Both the position numbers and the translations under genes were made by a program. Below, piece after piece: positions 19,971-31,215 of a stretch of DNA of 31,358 nt. The stretch is from Guillardia theta CCMP2712 (Eukaryota; Cryptophyceae; Pyrenomonadales; Geminigeraceae): NCBI RefSeq assembly GCF_000315625.1, contig NW_005434657.1, positions 93,982-125,339 of the forward strand. The letters are read 5' to 3'. Position 1 is the stretch's first letter. The number at the start of each line of letters is the position of its first letter. Below the pieces are notes generated by a model that saw only the letters and a program-made list of their open reading frames with translations, ran no database searches and had not been told where the DNA came from.

Positions 19971-22026
19971 ATGACGATAGCTACGGCGATGAAGTTGTAT
20001 GGCGATATGATGTTCTTTGCGAGTGAACCTGATAATTTGCAGGAGAAGATGGAGAGTATGCTGGATCGATCAGATCTACGATCTCCAGGAGAGGCTGGAT
20101 TGGACGAAGAGACGAAGATGGAGAGGATGGTTCAAAACAAAGTAGATGCCATAGAAAATGTGCTTGAAACTCTTCGATTACGAGTCTTCTGACAGCGAGT
20201 TGCAGATTGTGGTTGCTGGCAGTGAGCGTAAATATCTAGTATGCATATTCACGCTTGGTTGCGATCCGAACAGCAACGTTCTTTCTGACAGATCTCTCAA
20301 ATTCATGCGCGATTGCGGTTCGTCATGCTCATGCAGCCACTATGATGAGCTCGACTGAGTCCTCGTGCAGGAAGTGACGCTAAGACCATCGAAGAAGCGA
20401 GATGCTGCCCTTCCTTCCGAACGTCTCTGCTTAAACGTTTTGCTGAATGCAACAAGAAGGCAAAATACGACATTTCATCTGACATGGATGGTGATGGATT
20501 GTTTACAGGTATTTGAAGAATGGAAGAAGCACAAAACAAAGAGTCAACCACTGCAACTCAGGAGGTTTATGATCCTATCGCGTCCTGTATTCTTCTACTG
20601 CTGCTCTGTTCAAGATGCTGAAATTTTGCAGTTTGACCAATCAGATGGAACTTTAGATCAGTACGGAAACGTGCAAAGACAAGTTGTGATCAACACTTAC
20701 AATGACGTGTGGGATGCCTTCTTCTTTCGTTGCCTCTGACAGCATTTCAGATTTTGGAGAGTATGTATGATGCTGTAGATAATCCAACCCAACAGGTGAG
20801 AAGCGGCGTTTGCTCTGAGGCGAGGTTGACTCTCCTCCAGGAGGCGCCACAAGGAAGCAATCAAGCGGGAACGGAGGAGGAGGGTGCTGGATACGTTGAT
20901 AACCGTGATCACCGTCAACAATTCAGTGCCGATGCGCTCTCGCAGGATGACACGAAGCCGGAAGGGGACGAGGAGCTCCCTTTTGGCCCTTTTGTGAATG
21001 CCCATCAGAACGTGAATGTGAATGATTTAGTCAACAATGGAATGTTAGGAGCAGGAAAGCAGAAGAAAGGTGCAAGGAGCGTTGGCGCGGTACTGTCTGA
21101 CAGTGAGTTTCAGATCTTCTTGTACGCTCGCGTGAACCTGCTCCTGCTCTACACAAACGAATGATATCTTCCTTCAAGGCCTGCTTCCCGTGAAGGCAAA
21201 CTCGTTGAATCTTGCTTCATTGATTGTCTCTCAGATGTTTTGGACCGCATTCCCAGATGTTAGATGATGATATTTTGAATCCTGGTAAGTCAAACTATTC
21301 GCTTTCTTTGATTTCAGGTGACGTTGCGATCGGCAAGGCCATACTGTTGCAAAAATGCGGAAGCAACCTGGAAGAGCAGGGGAAAACAAGCAGCAGGTGA
21401 ATGGTGACTGATGGGCTTCACAGCACTGCTGAGCGATGACTAGCAGCATGAAGCCAAGACACCTGAGCGAGAGATGTCAAACGCTGCAGCAGACTTGAAC
21501 ATCTCACCAGGATTCGACGGGAACTCATACCGCCACCTTCTTGACTCGTCGATCTCCAGCCCGTACCAGCAGATCAATTCTCAAGCGGTGCGACGTGAGC
21601 AAGAGCTTGTGAGCATGGCTGACTACTGTTGTCATCAGATGTTGATGTATCAAGCCAAGAGCCCGCCTCGTCTAGAAGCCAAGGTTGAAGATCTAACAAG
21701 GTACTGCCGGAACTTTGATGTTGACCTGTGACATGATGGCTTGCAGTGAAGGCATAGAGCATGAAAGCAAACATGTAAACACAAGCGCTTTCTTCAATTC
21801 AGTTGTCCCCTCAAGAAATCAAGGCGTAGATGAAGTACAAGGGACTTCACCAAGTGTCAACTTGTTGAGTTGTTCACAGATACAAAACAAAGCACAAGAT
21901 GAAATGGATCAGGTTGCGAATCAATGGAGCAAGGTCATGATCCTTTCAAGGAATTCGAATGCTTACAAAGGGTTGCAGATTGCAACGGCTGATAACCGAT
22001 CAGTGGCGATAGGCGTACAATGTTAG
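19971..22026 (+). CDS. Hypothetical spliced gene
   Basis: Series of plus-strand open pieces with plausible splice borders. 20044-20180 is acidic (EETKMERMVQNKVDAIENVL). 20371-20510 contains KAKYDISSDMDGDGLFTG, with DMDGDG resembling the start of one EF-hand loop. 20511-20720 contains VINTYNDVWDAF. 20755-21160 is polar, with QNVNVNDLVNNGMLGAGKQK. 21474-21731 and 21760-22026 are polar, the latter ending at TAG. Exon borders are not fixed and the start at 19971 is a guess. No domain family recognised. The base composition is AT-richer than in the neighbouring genes. It ends 90 bp from the convergent gene. Confidence 0.42.
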
Positions 22027-22116
22027 GGTTCACAAAAAGTTAATCTTCTCAGGCATTCCATTTCATCAGAATTTTTCACAAAATTCTTGTACTGTAAACG
22101 TTCATGTTGTCGATTC

Positions 22117-25100
22117 TCAAAGTCTTTTCTGCAACTCACGTAACTTGGAATAGACTTGTAGCAGTCGTCGTAGTATCGGTCTTGCTGGACTGCTTTGACT
22201 GCAGTAGCTGTAGCAGGTCTTGTCGCAAGAGGAGTAGATGTATCCCTGTTGCGGTGCCCCCGTTGACAGCGCGTCTGATATGCAAAAGTTCCTGCAGCAC
22301 TTGAAGCAATCGGAGCTAGCTCCTGTCGCCCTCTCATTGTTGCAGCTGTAAAACGACTGCGCAGCATCGTTACAACAGCTCAAGGGCCCCGCAAGGCCTC
22401 CATGCTCACCGGCACGTTGGTGTACAGCAAGGAAGCAGACAGCGAGATTCGGTTCCGCTGGTTCGACACTTGTACTGTCAGGGTCGCCTTCACGCTTCGC
22501 TCCTGCGTGTTGACATTCTGCCTCACAAGGGGCATGGGAGGCACTTGGCAGAGGAGTTTGCTGTCCGATACCCACGTGACAGACTGGCAGGGCAGCTGTA
22601 AATGCCGTCAGCCGTCGTTCCCTCAAGCTTCACTGACCTGCTTGCGTGTGGAGACGAGAACCTGACTGGGAGCTTGCCAAGTGAACTTGTATCGACTCGC
22701 CAACACCTTCTGGTACTGCTGTTGAGGTCCGAAGTTCCTCCCCAGGATGGTGACGGTGGTCATGCCGTGATAGTCGACGCTGTTTGGCGAGACTGACAAG
22801 ATGGCAGGGGCATTGTATCCATACGAGTGACTTTGTACAGTCGCGACTCCGTGCCAGTAGACCGTCAGGTCTTGGAAGGAACCGACGCCCGGTGGAGCGA
22901 TGCAGACAATCGCTGGGATGGGGTTGGGAGGAACCCAGTCAGCGCAGAGGGTGTCAGCATTGTTGGTACCACTGACAGCCTTGAACACGATGCTGCATGC
23001 TGTGGCAAACGTCTCCGGGGAGGAGGGAGACTGTCGGACGGAGACAGCAAGGTACTGAGAGTTGATGACTGTGTCTTGATCTGTAGGAGTTGAGTCGATG
23101 TTGGACAGGTTGGCAGCTCCGAGGATGCCTGACGGGCCTTGTCTGTCGACGTCAGAGGGCAGCATGTAGTATCCCTGGATCGTGATCACGTTTCCTCCTG
23201 ACGTCTGTCCCTTTGCTGGGCCCACGGGGATGGGCAGCGACTTATAAGCCGTTATGATCTGCGTCGAACGGTCTCAGCCTTGACCTCTGGCTCCTCCCCC
23301 ACCTTGATGTTCGAGTCCGTCGACGCACAGGTGCCGGTCTTGAGCTGGGCATTCAGAGGACAGTAGGGGCCTAGAGCGAGGTCAGCTGGTCGTCTCGCCT
23401 CCAAGCCATACGTGACATACCGACTGAGGTGTTGCAGAGAAAGGAGAGGTACTGGGGAACTTCACAGCCGCACTGCTTGGAGACTGCAGCGGTCCTGTAA
23501 ACGCTTCCAGCTGTTGACAATGTTCAGGTCGTCTCTACCCCGACAACTCCAGCTGTTCTTTACCGTCTCGGTTCACCCGATACTGCGTGAGACCATACTT
23601 GCCCGAAAGATAATTGCCAACTCGATCCATTTCCTGCAGCGAGAGAGACTCGTTGTAGATCAGTAGCTCCGCAAGGTCGATCGTTCCGAACCCTGCAGCT
23701 CCTCGTCATGTTGTCACTCTCACGTCACCATTCAACACCAGCAGACGCCCTGTTTGCTTGATCCAACACTCCAAGTCGAAGTTGTTGAATTGCCGGGGGG
23801 GTGGCGTTGACGACACTGAGGGGAGGGGTGGGAGAGGCTGGAGAAACGAAGTGAGGGGACGTCGCTTGTTAAGTGAGATGTACCAACAAACCCATCGATG
23901 AAACCTTCTGCCAGGCTGCCGTTCACTCGCAGAGACACGATATGCCAGTTGTTGGAGCTCTGATAAGATCGGGCACCTGATGGCCCCCATAGATCTAGAC
24001 ATGCTGTTGGGATGCTGCGGTCCCATTCATCTCCTGCATCCAATCCTGCAGTTCATTCACCTCGAAAAGCTGCAGCCTCCCTGAGCCGAGCAGACAGCAG
24101 CGCAACTGTTATCGTCGAGCTTCTCTCCGTACTCCAACTGTGATATTCAAACATCAAATCCTGTATTTTGATACTGTGCATGGCTTTGCGTACGTTGAGG
24201 GTTGAGAAGGATGTGATTCGCCCCTGCTCGCATTGAGGACAACTAGTCCCCGAGCATCCCAACCCTTGCAGGCCTGAGTTGTTGACGCAGCTCGTGCAGG
24301 AGGAGAAGAGCGACAGACTAGCCAAGGAGTTGCTCGCGGAGCTCTGTGCGATCGTGTCAGGAGAGAAGAATGCAAGCAAGCAAGCGTCACTTCGGCTAGG
24401 TTGAGAATGCCCATCACTCCTGTATCGCCCACGTTTTGATGTGTGCGAACAACAAGGAAGATGGTGTATCTGAGAGACACAGGCATGACTGAGGAAGCAG
24501 CCGAAGTTCAAACCTGTTCTGTTGGAAGGGGTTCGTCTCGAAACCTGTCCCTATCACTCAATTGCTGCTTGACTCTCTATGATCGCAAACCTGCTTGCCC
24601 GTTGGTTTCCATCTGCAGAAATTGACCTGAGGAAACGCCTCAGCCATACAAGCGGCGACTCGAGGCTTTACCTTGCGTGCCCTCAGTGTTATTTCGAGAG
24701 AATCGAACTACCCCCCATCCATTCAAGACGTTGGCCTGATACGTCGGTTGCCTAGTCGTCGAGCTTCGTTAGTCGTCCCACGTGCTGAGGTAGAATGGTA
24801 TGCTCTACCACATTGACACGTTCTGAACCAGTTTCTCGTTGGCTTCATTGGCTGTGAAGTTTGACTGAGATGTCTCCCTTTCAAAGATTTCGGAATGTCA
24901 CTCGCCTCCCACGAGAATCTTCTGCTGGGAGCAGGACGAGGTTGAGGGCATTCCGTTGTAGCAGATGTTCGCGACGTTCTGCCTGCACGAGGACGAGGCT
25001 GAGACTCAAGCGAGAAGGATCGGATCAGTCACACCATTCGCTGACGGAGCTTCCGCTGGCAACCTTGTCTCGCAGGAAGACATCAGGCGTGTACCAGAAC

Positions 25101-25290
25101 CTTGAAGCCGTTAGGGCGGTCACTAGCGGAGGGGCCCACCTCAGGTTAGGATGATAGGCGTTGGGCTGCTTGTATCTGCTGCCCCGTCAGAGCCGGCGGA
25201 AGTGACGGGAACTCGCCTGGTCGTCAACGTAGTCGGTAGCTTGACACCTCCCACGCTACTGCCAGGAGGAAAGTAGGACGAGCTGCGGAC
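22117..25290 (-). CDS. Secreted LamG/ConA-like plus IPT/TIG protein, Cys-rich tail
   Basis: Multi-exon minus-strand gene. The 3' exons are clear and in phase: 23421-about 23483, 23303-23370, 22638-23258, 22410-22595 and 22117-22356 (stop at 22117). Upstream pieces between 23.6 and 25.3 kb code a concanavalin/laminin-G-like lectin fold: FWYTPDVFL...SVSEWCD, then WHIVSLRVNGSLAEGFIDG, then IDLAELLIYNESLSLQEMDR and YLSGKYGL. A short Cys segment follows, then two IPT/TIG modules (SGGNVITIQGYYM; APAILSVSPNSVDYHGMTTV and ILGRNFGP) and an 80-residue tail with about ten Cys (CFKCCRNFC, SSCDKTCYSYC). Such modules are extracellular and bind glycans or proteins, so a surface or matrix protein is inferred. 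The start and signal peptide were not found; 25290 is an approximate upper limit. Confidence 0.66.
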
Positions 25291-25639
25291 AAGAGTGAGG
25301 CTCCCCTAGCAACACAAGTGAAGAGAAAGTGAGGAGAAGAGCGAGTGAGGAGAAGAATTTGATCAAACGGTTCTAAACGTGTCCACATACCTGCCTGTAA
25401 TGACAGAGAGGGAAACATCCGACCATTGTGTTGATGTGGAGTGTATCATGGACACGAGTATCATGATCCTCCAGGTCATGCTTGGCTCCACGTTTCTCTC
25501 TTGCTTCCTTCCCATCACAGGCACCTGTGTCTGTGCCCACCTTGTCGTCCTGGTCTACCTTCTCCTCTCACCTCCCCGCTTCTCACCTTCCCTCCCTCTG
25601 TATGGCTACCTCGCTAATTGTTTTTGACTCGTCTGCCTA

Positions 25640-25740
25640 CATATTTCTACCTGCAGCTGTTTCCTCCTCTCCTCTCCCCTCCTCTCCTCTCCTCTCCTCT
25701 CTCCTCCTCTCCTCTCCTCTCCTCTTCTCCTCCCCTTGCA
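25640..25740 (+). repeat. (CCTCT)n pyrimidine tract
   Basis: A nearly pure C/T tract of CCTCT units within a longer pyrimidine-rich stretch from about 25550 to 25800. Confidence 0.85.
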
Positions 25741-25799
25741 TCCTCCTTTCATCCCCTTGCATCCTCCTCTACCCTCTCCTGCGTTCTTCCCCCATCTAG

Positions 25800-27020
25800 T
25801 CCGCTTTTTGTAGGGCCAGTAAACTGCAACCTTATCCTGAGAAACTATTCCTGTCCCGTCTTAAGTCACATGCTGATAAGTTTCGCCGGACACACTCGAC
25901 ATTTCAGATCTGAGGTGGGCATATAAATTTATTTTCGCCGGATTAATGGGGAACGTCACGGCGTTGCTCGTCTGGCTGATGCCATAACAGGAAGGTATCC
26001 AGCAGAAGCAGAGAAGTCCACCGGCTGCAAGGACGTCAGACGACAAACATGGCGGCGAGTCGTCAAGGCAACTCACTGCTTGATGGACTGCAGGCACTTG
26101 TGCAGGAAGTGTTTCTTGTCTATCAGGAACTTCCAACCTCAAGCAAACTTTTATGAAGCCTGGCAGACCATGACTTCATATGATACCTTTGACTATCTTT
26201 GGAATGACAACTCCCCATGCATGTGCCTCCCCCAAAGGCCTTTCTCTTGCTCCTAGGGGTAACGTCATGTCAACGATGAAGCATTCAAGTACTACTCTTC
26301 CTCTTGATATTGTCAAGAATTGTATTCCTTGTTTGATTTTCACCCTCTTAGAGACATACCTGCAAAAACAAGATTAAGCATCATTGAAAGGCCGTTTGAA
26401 TATTTCCTGACATTTTCCACTCATTGAAGCTCTCGAGAACTCCTTTTGGCATCCAGACATTCAATATCTGAGATTGTGGATGTAATTACTCATTGTCAGA
26501 AAGTTTCTTAATTTAGGTTCACCTGAAGAGAATGATAGTGGGAACTGAAGAATGCATATGTCAATCATTGCCGTCTTAGGATTTGAACGCAGAATCAGTG
26601 TGAGGCTTGCTATACTTGCCTGCCACTGAAGTCTCGTTGAAGAGCAATAAATTCCTATCAAAGTACATCGATCAGTTGGACAATTATACCACAGTCTCTG
26701 TCACATTGATGCGCTTTAATTCCTGTCGAATATGAAGCTGTATAGAACACGTAAGTATTGTACACCAGTGATTTGAAATCGATCTGATACTTGTCTTCCC
26801 CTAACAACCATCAATTGTTGTTTCATGTTCAGCGACTACCATAGCAATCGCATATCAGAGTCAGTAAGTTGTTTCTTATCTTCAGATTGAAGAACCCGAA
26901 TTATTGTATCACTTGCTTCACTTAAAATCTTCATCCGACGTATATCTACGATGAAGTGGATTGAAAACATGAAATCGTTGCTTGCAGAAGTTCTCACCTA
27001 AATCAACACTTGCGTCTTCT
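25800..27020. other. Unassigned, AT-richer DNA
   Basis: No convincing gene. Short open pieces exist on both strands: a minus frame at 25861-26142, and a plus frame starting at the ATG at 26049 (MAASRQGNSLLDGLQALVQE). The stretch from about 26380 to 27000 is AT-rich with no sustained frame. Confidence 0.45.
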
Positions 27021-27023
27021 GTA

Positions 27024-27240
27024 TCAGGCATTGTTGATCTTTTGATCTTTGACAACAATCAAGAGCTCGGGATGTTGCGCATTACAAACCTCGGAGCCAA
27101 AGCGCTTCTTATCTTCATCCCACTCTCCGTAAAATCTGTCTAAGTCTTCTATCTGGTCAACAAACATCTCGTGAGATGATTTAAGAGTTTGATTGCAGGG
27201 ATGAGCAGTTAAACACCATTTCTGCAACGGCGCCGAGATT
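27024..27240 (-). CDS. Possible 3'-terminal exon, hypothetical
   Basis: Minus-strand open stretch with protein-like composition, containing FVDQIEDLDRFYGEWDEDKK and ending ELLIVVKDQKINNA before a stop. A CAG acceptor sits near 27227. Upstream minus-strand exons would have to lie within 27240-27640, where the minus strand shows only short open pieces. No family recognised. Confidence 0.3.
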
Positions 27241-27636
27241 CTTGACGAGAAGGTGCTTCTTGTAATTCAGCCACCTGATGAGATCTCAGCCTCAAAGAGG
27301 ACAACTCATCTTGAGATTCAACAGTATGTCGACTTCATCCGCGCTCCCCGCCGAATGGGAGTGAAACCCTTGCTCTTCCTTCCAGAGCTGATATCAGCGA
27401 AACAAACACTTGCGGTTGCCTTAGAGTGTTTCTACTTCATGCGCACTCGAAGGTTCCTTGCTGTGGATAATTCTGGCTACTTGAACATCCCGTTCTCTGT
27501 TTTCCTATCAAGATATGTTCACACGTTGTGTATAGGTTACATCCGAGATCTTGACCATTTCTCTTCGGCTGCTATCTCTTATCATCCTTCGTTTTCTCAG
27601 TTTGTCTTCTCTCTAAAAGTAATGTCAGATTGGTAG
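27226..27636 (+). CDS. Possible exon or gene remnant, hypothetical
   Basis: Plus-strand frame open for about 130 codons up to TAG, containing LLVIQPPDEISASKRTTHLE and GVKPLLFLPELISAKQTLAV. No ATG lies near its left end, so it would be a terminal exon or a remnant. It conflicts with the minus-strand call at 27024-27240 only at the left edge. No domain recognised. Confidence 0.3.
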   Translation, partial: NGAEILDEKVLLVIQPPDEISASKRTTHLEIQQYVDFIRAPRRMGVKPLLFLPELISAKQTLAVALECFYFMRTRRFLAVDNSGYLNIPFSVFLSRYVHTLCIGYIRDLDHFSSAAISYHPSFSQFVFSLKVMSDW

Positions 27637-27639
27637 TTG

Positions 27640-28122
27640 GTGTCCTGCCAGCTCGAGCAAGATACCAGACGGTTTCCCGCATCTTCATTTCTCCTCCTAA
27701 TCAGCTGCGTTACATGATGTTGCTTTGCATCTCCTGTAACCCGCAAAGATCAGGCTAGTGAAGACATGAGAAGAAGCACCAGGACCGTCGCTCCACATCC
27801 TATCCACGATTTCTTGTAGACTGTCCTCCAACCTTGAGTCATCGTCTAGCGCTGTACAGACGTCTTGAGACAAAGGACATGGTCGAGGTGATGAGAAGTA
27901 CCATCAGTCAAGGCTGAGATCTTGTCTTCGATGTATTCTTCTACCCCCCCCTTCCTTCCCACATCACTCCTGCTTATGCCACTCCGCTTCTGCATCCCGG
28001 ACCGTTGACCGAGCCGGGGGGGGGGAGTCGAGTCAGAGTCAAGACATCAGGGTTACGGTTATGGACTTCTGGAATTTAACGGATTAATAACGAGCTGTAA
28101 CGATCAACGGCTTGTCTGCATC
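27640..28122. other. Upstream region of ZMYND10
   Basis: No gene seen. It contains a short C run at about 27947 and a run of ten G at 28016-28025, about 100 bases before the ZMYND10 start codon. Confidence 0.6.
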
Positions 28123-29904
28123 ATGGCTGGGGCGAGGGGCGACGTTATGGTACAGGGGGAGGCTGAGAGGCTGGTGGAGGAGATTCGAGTGTTCGGAATC
28201 GAAGAGATCGGGCTGAAAGCGTGGACGAAGCAGCACCAGGTCATCGAGAAGCTGAACATGCAGGCCCAGATCAGCGTCATGAACCAATCCGATGAGTATG
28301 TTGTAGAGGCCCTGATAGACCACGAGAAGATTTCAACATTGATCCACTGCCTGATTGTATGTGAGGTATGGAAGGACACAGTGCTGGTAAAGGTACAGCA
28401 AGACTTAGCAAGCTCTCATTACGTCAAGCTCTACCTCATCATGTACCATGAAGCTGTCATCCTCGGTTTACTCGAGAAAGCCTTCTACCATTCGTCGGCC
28501 GTGAGCATGGCGGGAGATAGTCTCATCGAGCTCTCAGATTACTGCTATAGGAAGACTGTTTATCTTAACAGCTTTCACTCTGATACTGAAGAAGAATCAC
28601 CCAAGAGAGATCAAATTCTCAATATGAAAGACATTGAAAGATTGGAGGAACAAAAGAAGAAAATTGACTTCTCATGTGCTATCAGTGCTCTGACAGTGTT
28701 GCGGTTCATTGTCGAAAATGCCGAAACTGTTCCCATATCTGTTTTGAGCAGATTGCTCACCGAACAGGTAGAGATCACTTGGTTTGAAACCCCTTCGCTG
28801 ATGCCTTTTTGCAAGGACATTATGCAAACGTTGATACCCTTATTAGATGATGCACCGTGGACTCGGAAGAAGGACAAAGTGATAGAGAAATACGAGGATG
28901 GAAAATGGATAGAGGTTTCTCAGGATGATTTACACCGAATTTCAAAAACAGAGGCACAGGTTTGAGATTGAACAATTTCTCAACAACAGTGATTTGTGTC
29001 CAGGTTTGGTTGACTCTGAACTGCCTTCTCCTACATCCTGAATGCCGAAGAAAATATGAATGGACTGAGAACAGAAAGTCCCTCGTCATGAAATTGAGCA
29101 AATACTTCAACGAGCTCCTTATTGATCAAGTAACTAATGCATTTTTGTTGTCTACGGTTGATTTGCCTGTAGCTCCCCATTCTGTCTGAGATGAGAAGGT
29201 TGGTTGAAACTCTTGCATTCAGTGCACCCAATTCAGGGACAGAACCGCGATCTGTCGTGATAGAACAGATTCCTGAACTCCGAGATAAGATTATGCGGGT
29301 GAATCGCTCGATTACCTGTAGCGATTGTATGACTGGTTGTGGCCAGAGCGATTTCAAGGCGATCGCTGCGATGTTTAAGTCCAAAATGCAGAACGAAAGC
29401 CCGGAAGATCAGAAGGTGATTCTCCTTTTGAATCTTGAACGAGTTGAAGGGAACCACTGACAGGCGGAGATGAGTGAGCTAGCCGCAATGTATGACATGC
29501 TGAATGTCGAAGATTTCATGGAGGTAGGACCAACATGCTTCTTTGCATGCAATCGTGACCCAGTACTGTTCAGGACCCGAAATGTGCTGTCTGTGGAGCG
29601 CCTGCGGAGAAACGTTGCTCGAAGTGCAAGATGGAATGGTACTTGAGAAATCGGATTATGATGAAGTGGTCTGACAGTGGTCAAGGTATTGTGGAAGGAA
29701 ATGTCAAGTAGCAGCATGGAAGAAGCACAAGCCCTTTTGCGAAATGATCTCAGGTATTTCCTTGGTTTCAAATGTTTGTACATTGAATTCTAGAACTCTA
29801 CAGGACTAGCTGATGAACGCAAAGGGAGCGAGGGGGCTCCATGTACTAGCAACGAGGATTCTGCTCAAAAGAACAGCTATCATCAAATAGAAATTCTAGA
29901 CTGA
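28123..29904 (+). CDS. ZMYND10: ZMYND10 (BLU) orthologue, dynein-arm assembly factor
   Basis: Seven exons (28123-28959, 29004-29129, 29173-29415, 29464-29523, 29574-29638, 29686-29753, 29804-29904) join in phase to 499 residues, slightly longer than the human protein (about 440). The N-terminal region matches the family closely: GEAERLVEEIR, KLNMQAQ, MYHEAVILGLLE, YCYRK, ALTVLRFI and DDAPWTRK. Then come VWLTLNCLLLHPE, LLIDQLP and IEQIPEL. A C-terminal MYND zinc finger follows the pattern CAVC-x7-CSKC-x4-YC-x3-C-x7-H-x3-C at about residues 426-462. A polar tail of about 35 residues follows the finger. In animals ZMYND10 works in the cytoplasm with chaperones to stabilise axonemal dynein heavy chains; here it implies motile flagella. 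The first ATG was chosen because the family motif GEAE starts about 12 residues later. Confidence 0.95.
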
Positions 29905-29988
29905 GTACAAGTTTGTCTTCAACACGTACTTCCATAACACACTTTTATGCCTTGACTCGGCTGAATCTTTGACTCTAATTCATGGCCT

Positions 29989-30846
29989 TCAAACCGATGT
30001 ATCTTCATACTCCGTGAGGAGAAAGCAGTTCGCGTTCTTTTCCATGTATCGCAAGAACTCGACGAGCCGTGGGTGCAAATTCTTTGCCGTAACCTCAGAG
30101 ACATTTGCTTTCGCGAGAATTGAAGGCAACTTGACAATGAGACGCAGCAAGTGTTCTCCTCCATAGATCTCGCTTGCTGGAGTCTTGCCCTTACTCCTCC
30201 TGATCTTTTCGTACTGGTTTCTTTCCTGTTGATAAAGTAGCATCATGCTGAGAGCCTTGTCAAAATATTCCCGCAACCCATCAGTCATTTCTTTCAATAT
30301 TTCCGCCTCCACTGAAGTGGGAGGCTTATTGTTTGTTTTCACGAACGAGACAAGAATTTCCTTGACTGAAGGACTACGAGGCAAAGGCACTAACTTTTCG
30401 CTGTGCACCTGCTCAGCTTCCTTCATCAGATGCACTTGAAGCGTATGGGGAATGATCAAGGTAATCACTGGTTTGGTTGATTCAACAGTGTGGATAAAGT
30501 CATCCCCTGGTTGGGAGCTTTTGCCGTTGCTGCTTGCAAGACTTTCCTTTAACCTTGCAGACAGCTCATTTTGCACCTTGCGACTCTCTTCATTATCAGG
30601 GTAGAGCATTGCTTCTTTGACCCATTCATCCCACCTCGCTTTCCAGCCTTGATAATGTACGTAGTATTCCCAGTTCAGCCCCACCTTACGCATTTTCAAG
30701 ATCTTCGCTGCATACAATTGTCCCCTGTTCAACGCCAGCAAGAGTTGATTCAAGGCATACTTGCAATCCCCTACCACGAGATCATCTTTACTCGGAGGGG
30801 GAGCGGCAGCTGCTACTTCGCGTTTCTGCTTTTTGGATGGCGGCAT
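29989..30846 (-). CDS. MORF4L1: MRG15/Eaf3-type chromodomain-MRG protein
   Basis: Single-exon protein of 285 residues. The N-terminus is basic (PPSKKQKR, a likely nuclear signal). A chromo barrel domain follows at about residues 22-85, with AAKILKMRK and the aromatic cage stretch YYVHYQGWKARWDEW. The MRG domain spans about 125-283, with hallmark pieces IPHTLQVHLMKEAEQV, LREYFDKALSMMLLY, RNQYEKI, YGGEHLLRL and FLRYMEKN. Eaf3/MRG15 proteins read H3K36 methylation and act in NuA4-type acetyltransferase and Rpd3S-type deacetylase complexes. The length is typical of a short MRG protein, and the gene has no introns, unlike its neighbours. It converges on ZMYND10 with 84 bp between stop codons. Confidence 0.95.
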   Translation of the reverse strand: MPPSKKQKREVAAAAPPPSKDDLVVGDCKYALNQLLLALNRGQLYAAKILKMRKVGLNWEYYVHYQGWKARWDEWVKEAMLYPDNEESRKVQNELSARLKESLASSNGKSSQPGDDFIHTVESTKPVITLIIPHTLQVHLMKEAEQVHSEKLVPLPRSPSVKEILVSFVKTNNKPPTSVEAEILKEMTDGLREYFDKALSMMLLYQQERNQYEKIRRSKGKTPASEIYGGEHLLRLIVKLPSILAKANVSEVTAKNLHPRLVEFLRYMEKNANCFLLTEYEDTSV

Positions 30847-30899
30847 TAAAAATACCTTAAAAGAACGAGTCAGATGAGATTAGATAAAATTTTTGTAGA

Positions 30900-31200
30900 G
30901 AAAACATATCAGGATCAGGAGCAAGGAGCAGGAAAAGCGGGGCGAGCAGGAGCAGGATCAGGAGCCAGGAGCAGCAGGGATAGGCGTGCAGAGCGAGGAG
31001 GAAGGGGAGGAGGAGGAGGAGGAGGAGGAGGAGGAGGAGGAGGAGGAGGAGGAGGAGGATCGGGAGGAGCGGGAGGAGCGGGAGGAGCAGGAGGAGGAAG
31101 GAGGAGGAGGAGGAGGAGGAGGAGGAAGGGGATCGGGAGGAGCGGGAGGAGCAGGAGGAGGAATGAGGAGGATGAAGGAGGAGCAGGAGCACGGATCAGG
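30900..31200 (+). repeat. Long (GGA)n purine tract
   Basis: About 300 bases of almost pure purine strand, with a perfect GGA core at about 31001-31058 flanked by imperfect AGGAGC, GGGAGC and GATCAGGAGC units. Open frames on both strands here (poly-Glu, poly-Gly, poly-Pro, poly-Ser, poly-Leu) are products of the repeat. Confidence 0.92.
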
Positions 31201-31215
31201 AGCAAGGGAGCAGTT

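Noticed and set aside
20460-20510. True EF-hand in the hypothetical plus-strand gene
   Set aside because: DMDGDGLFTG begins like a loop but an intron acceptor follows and the remaining ligands cannot be confirmed; kept only as a remark.
25379-25926. Plus-strand frames through the CCTCT tract
   Set aside because: Ser/Pro/Leu-rich translations of the pyrimidine repeat.
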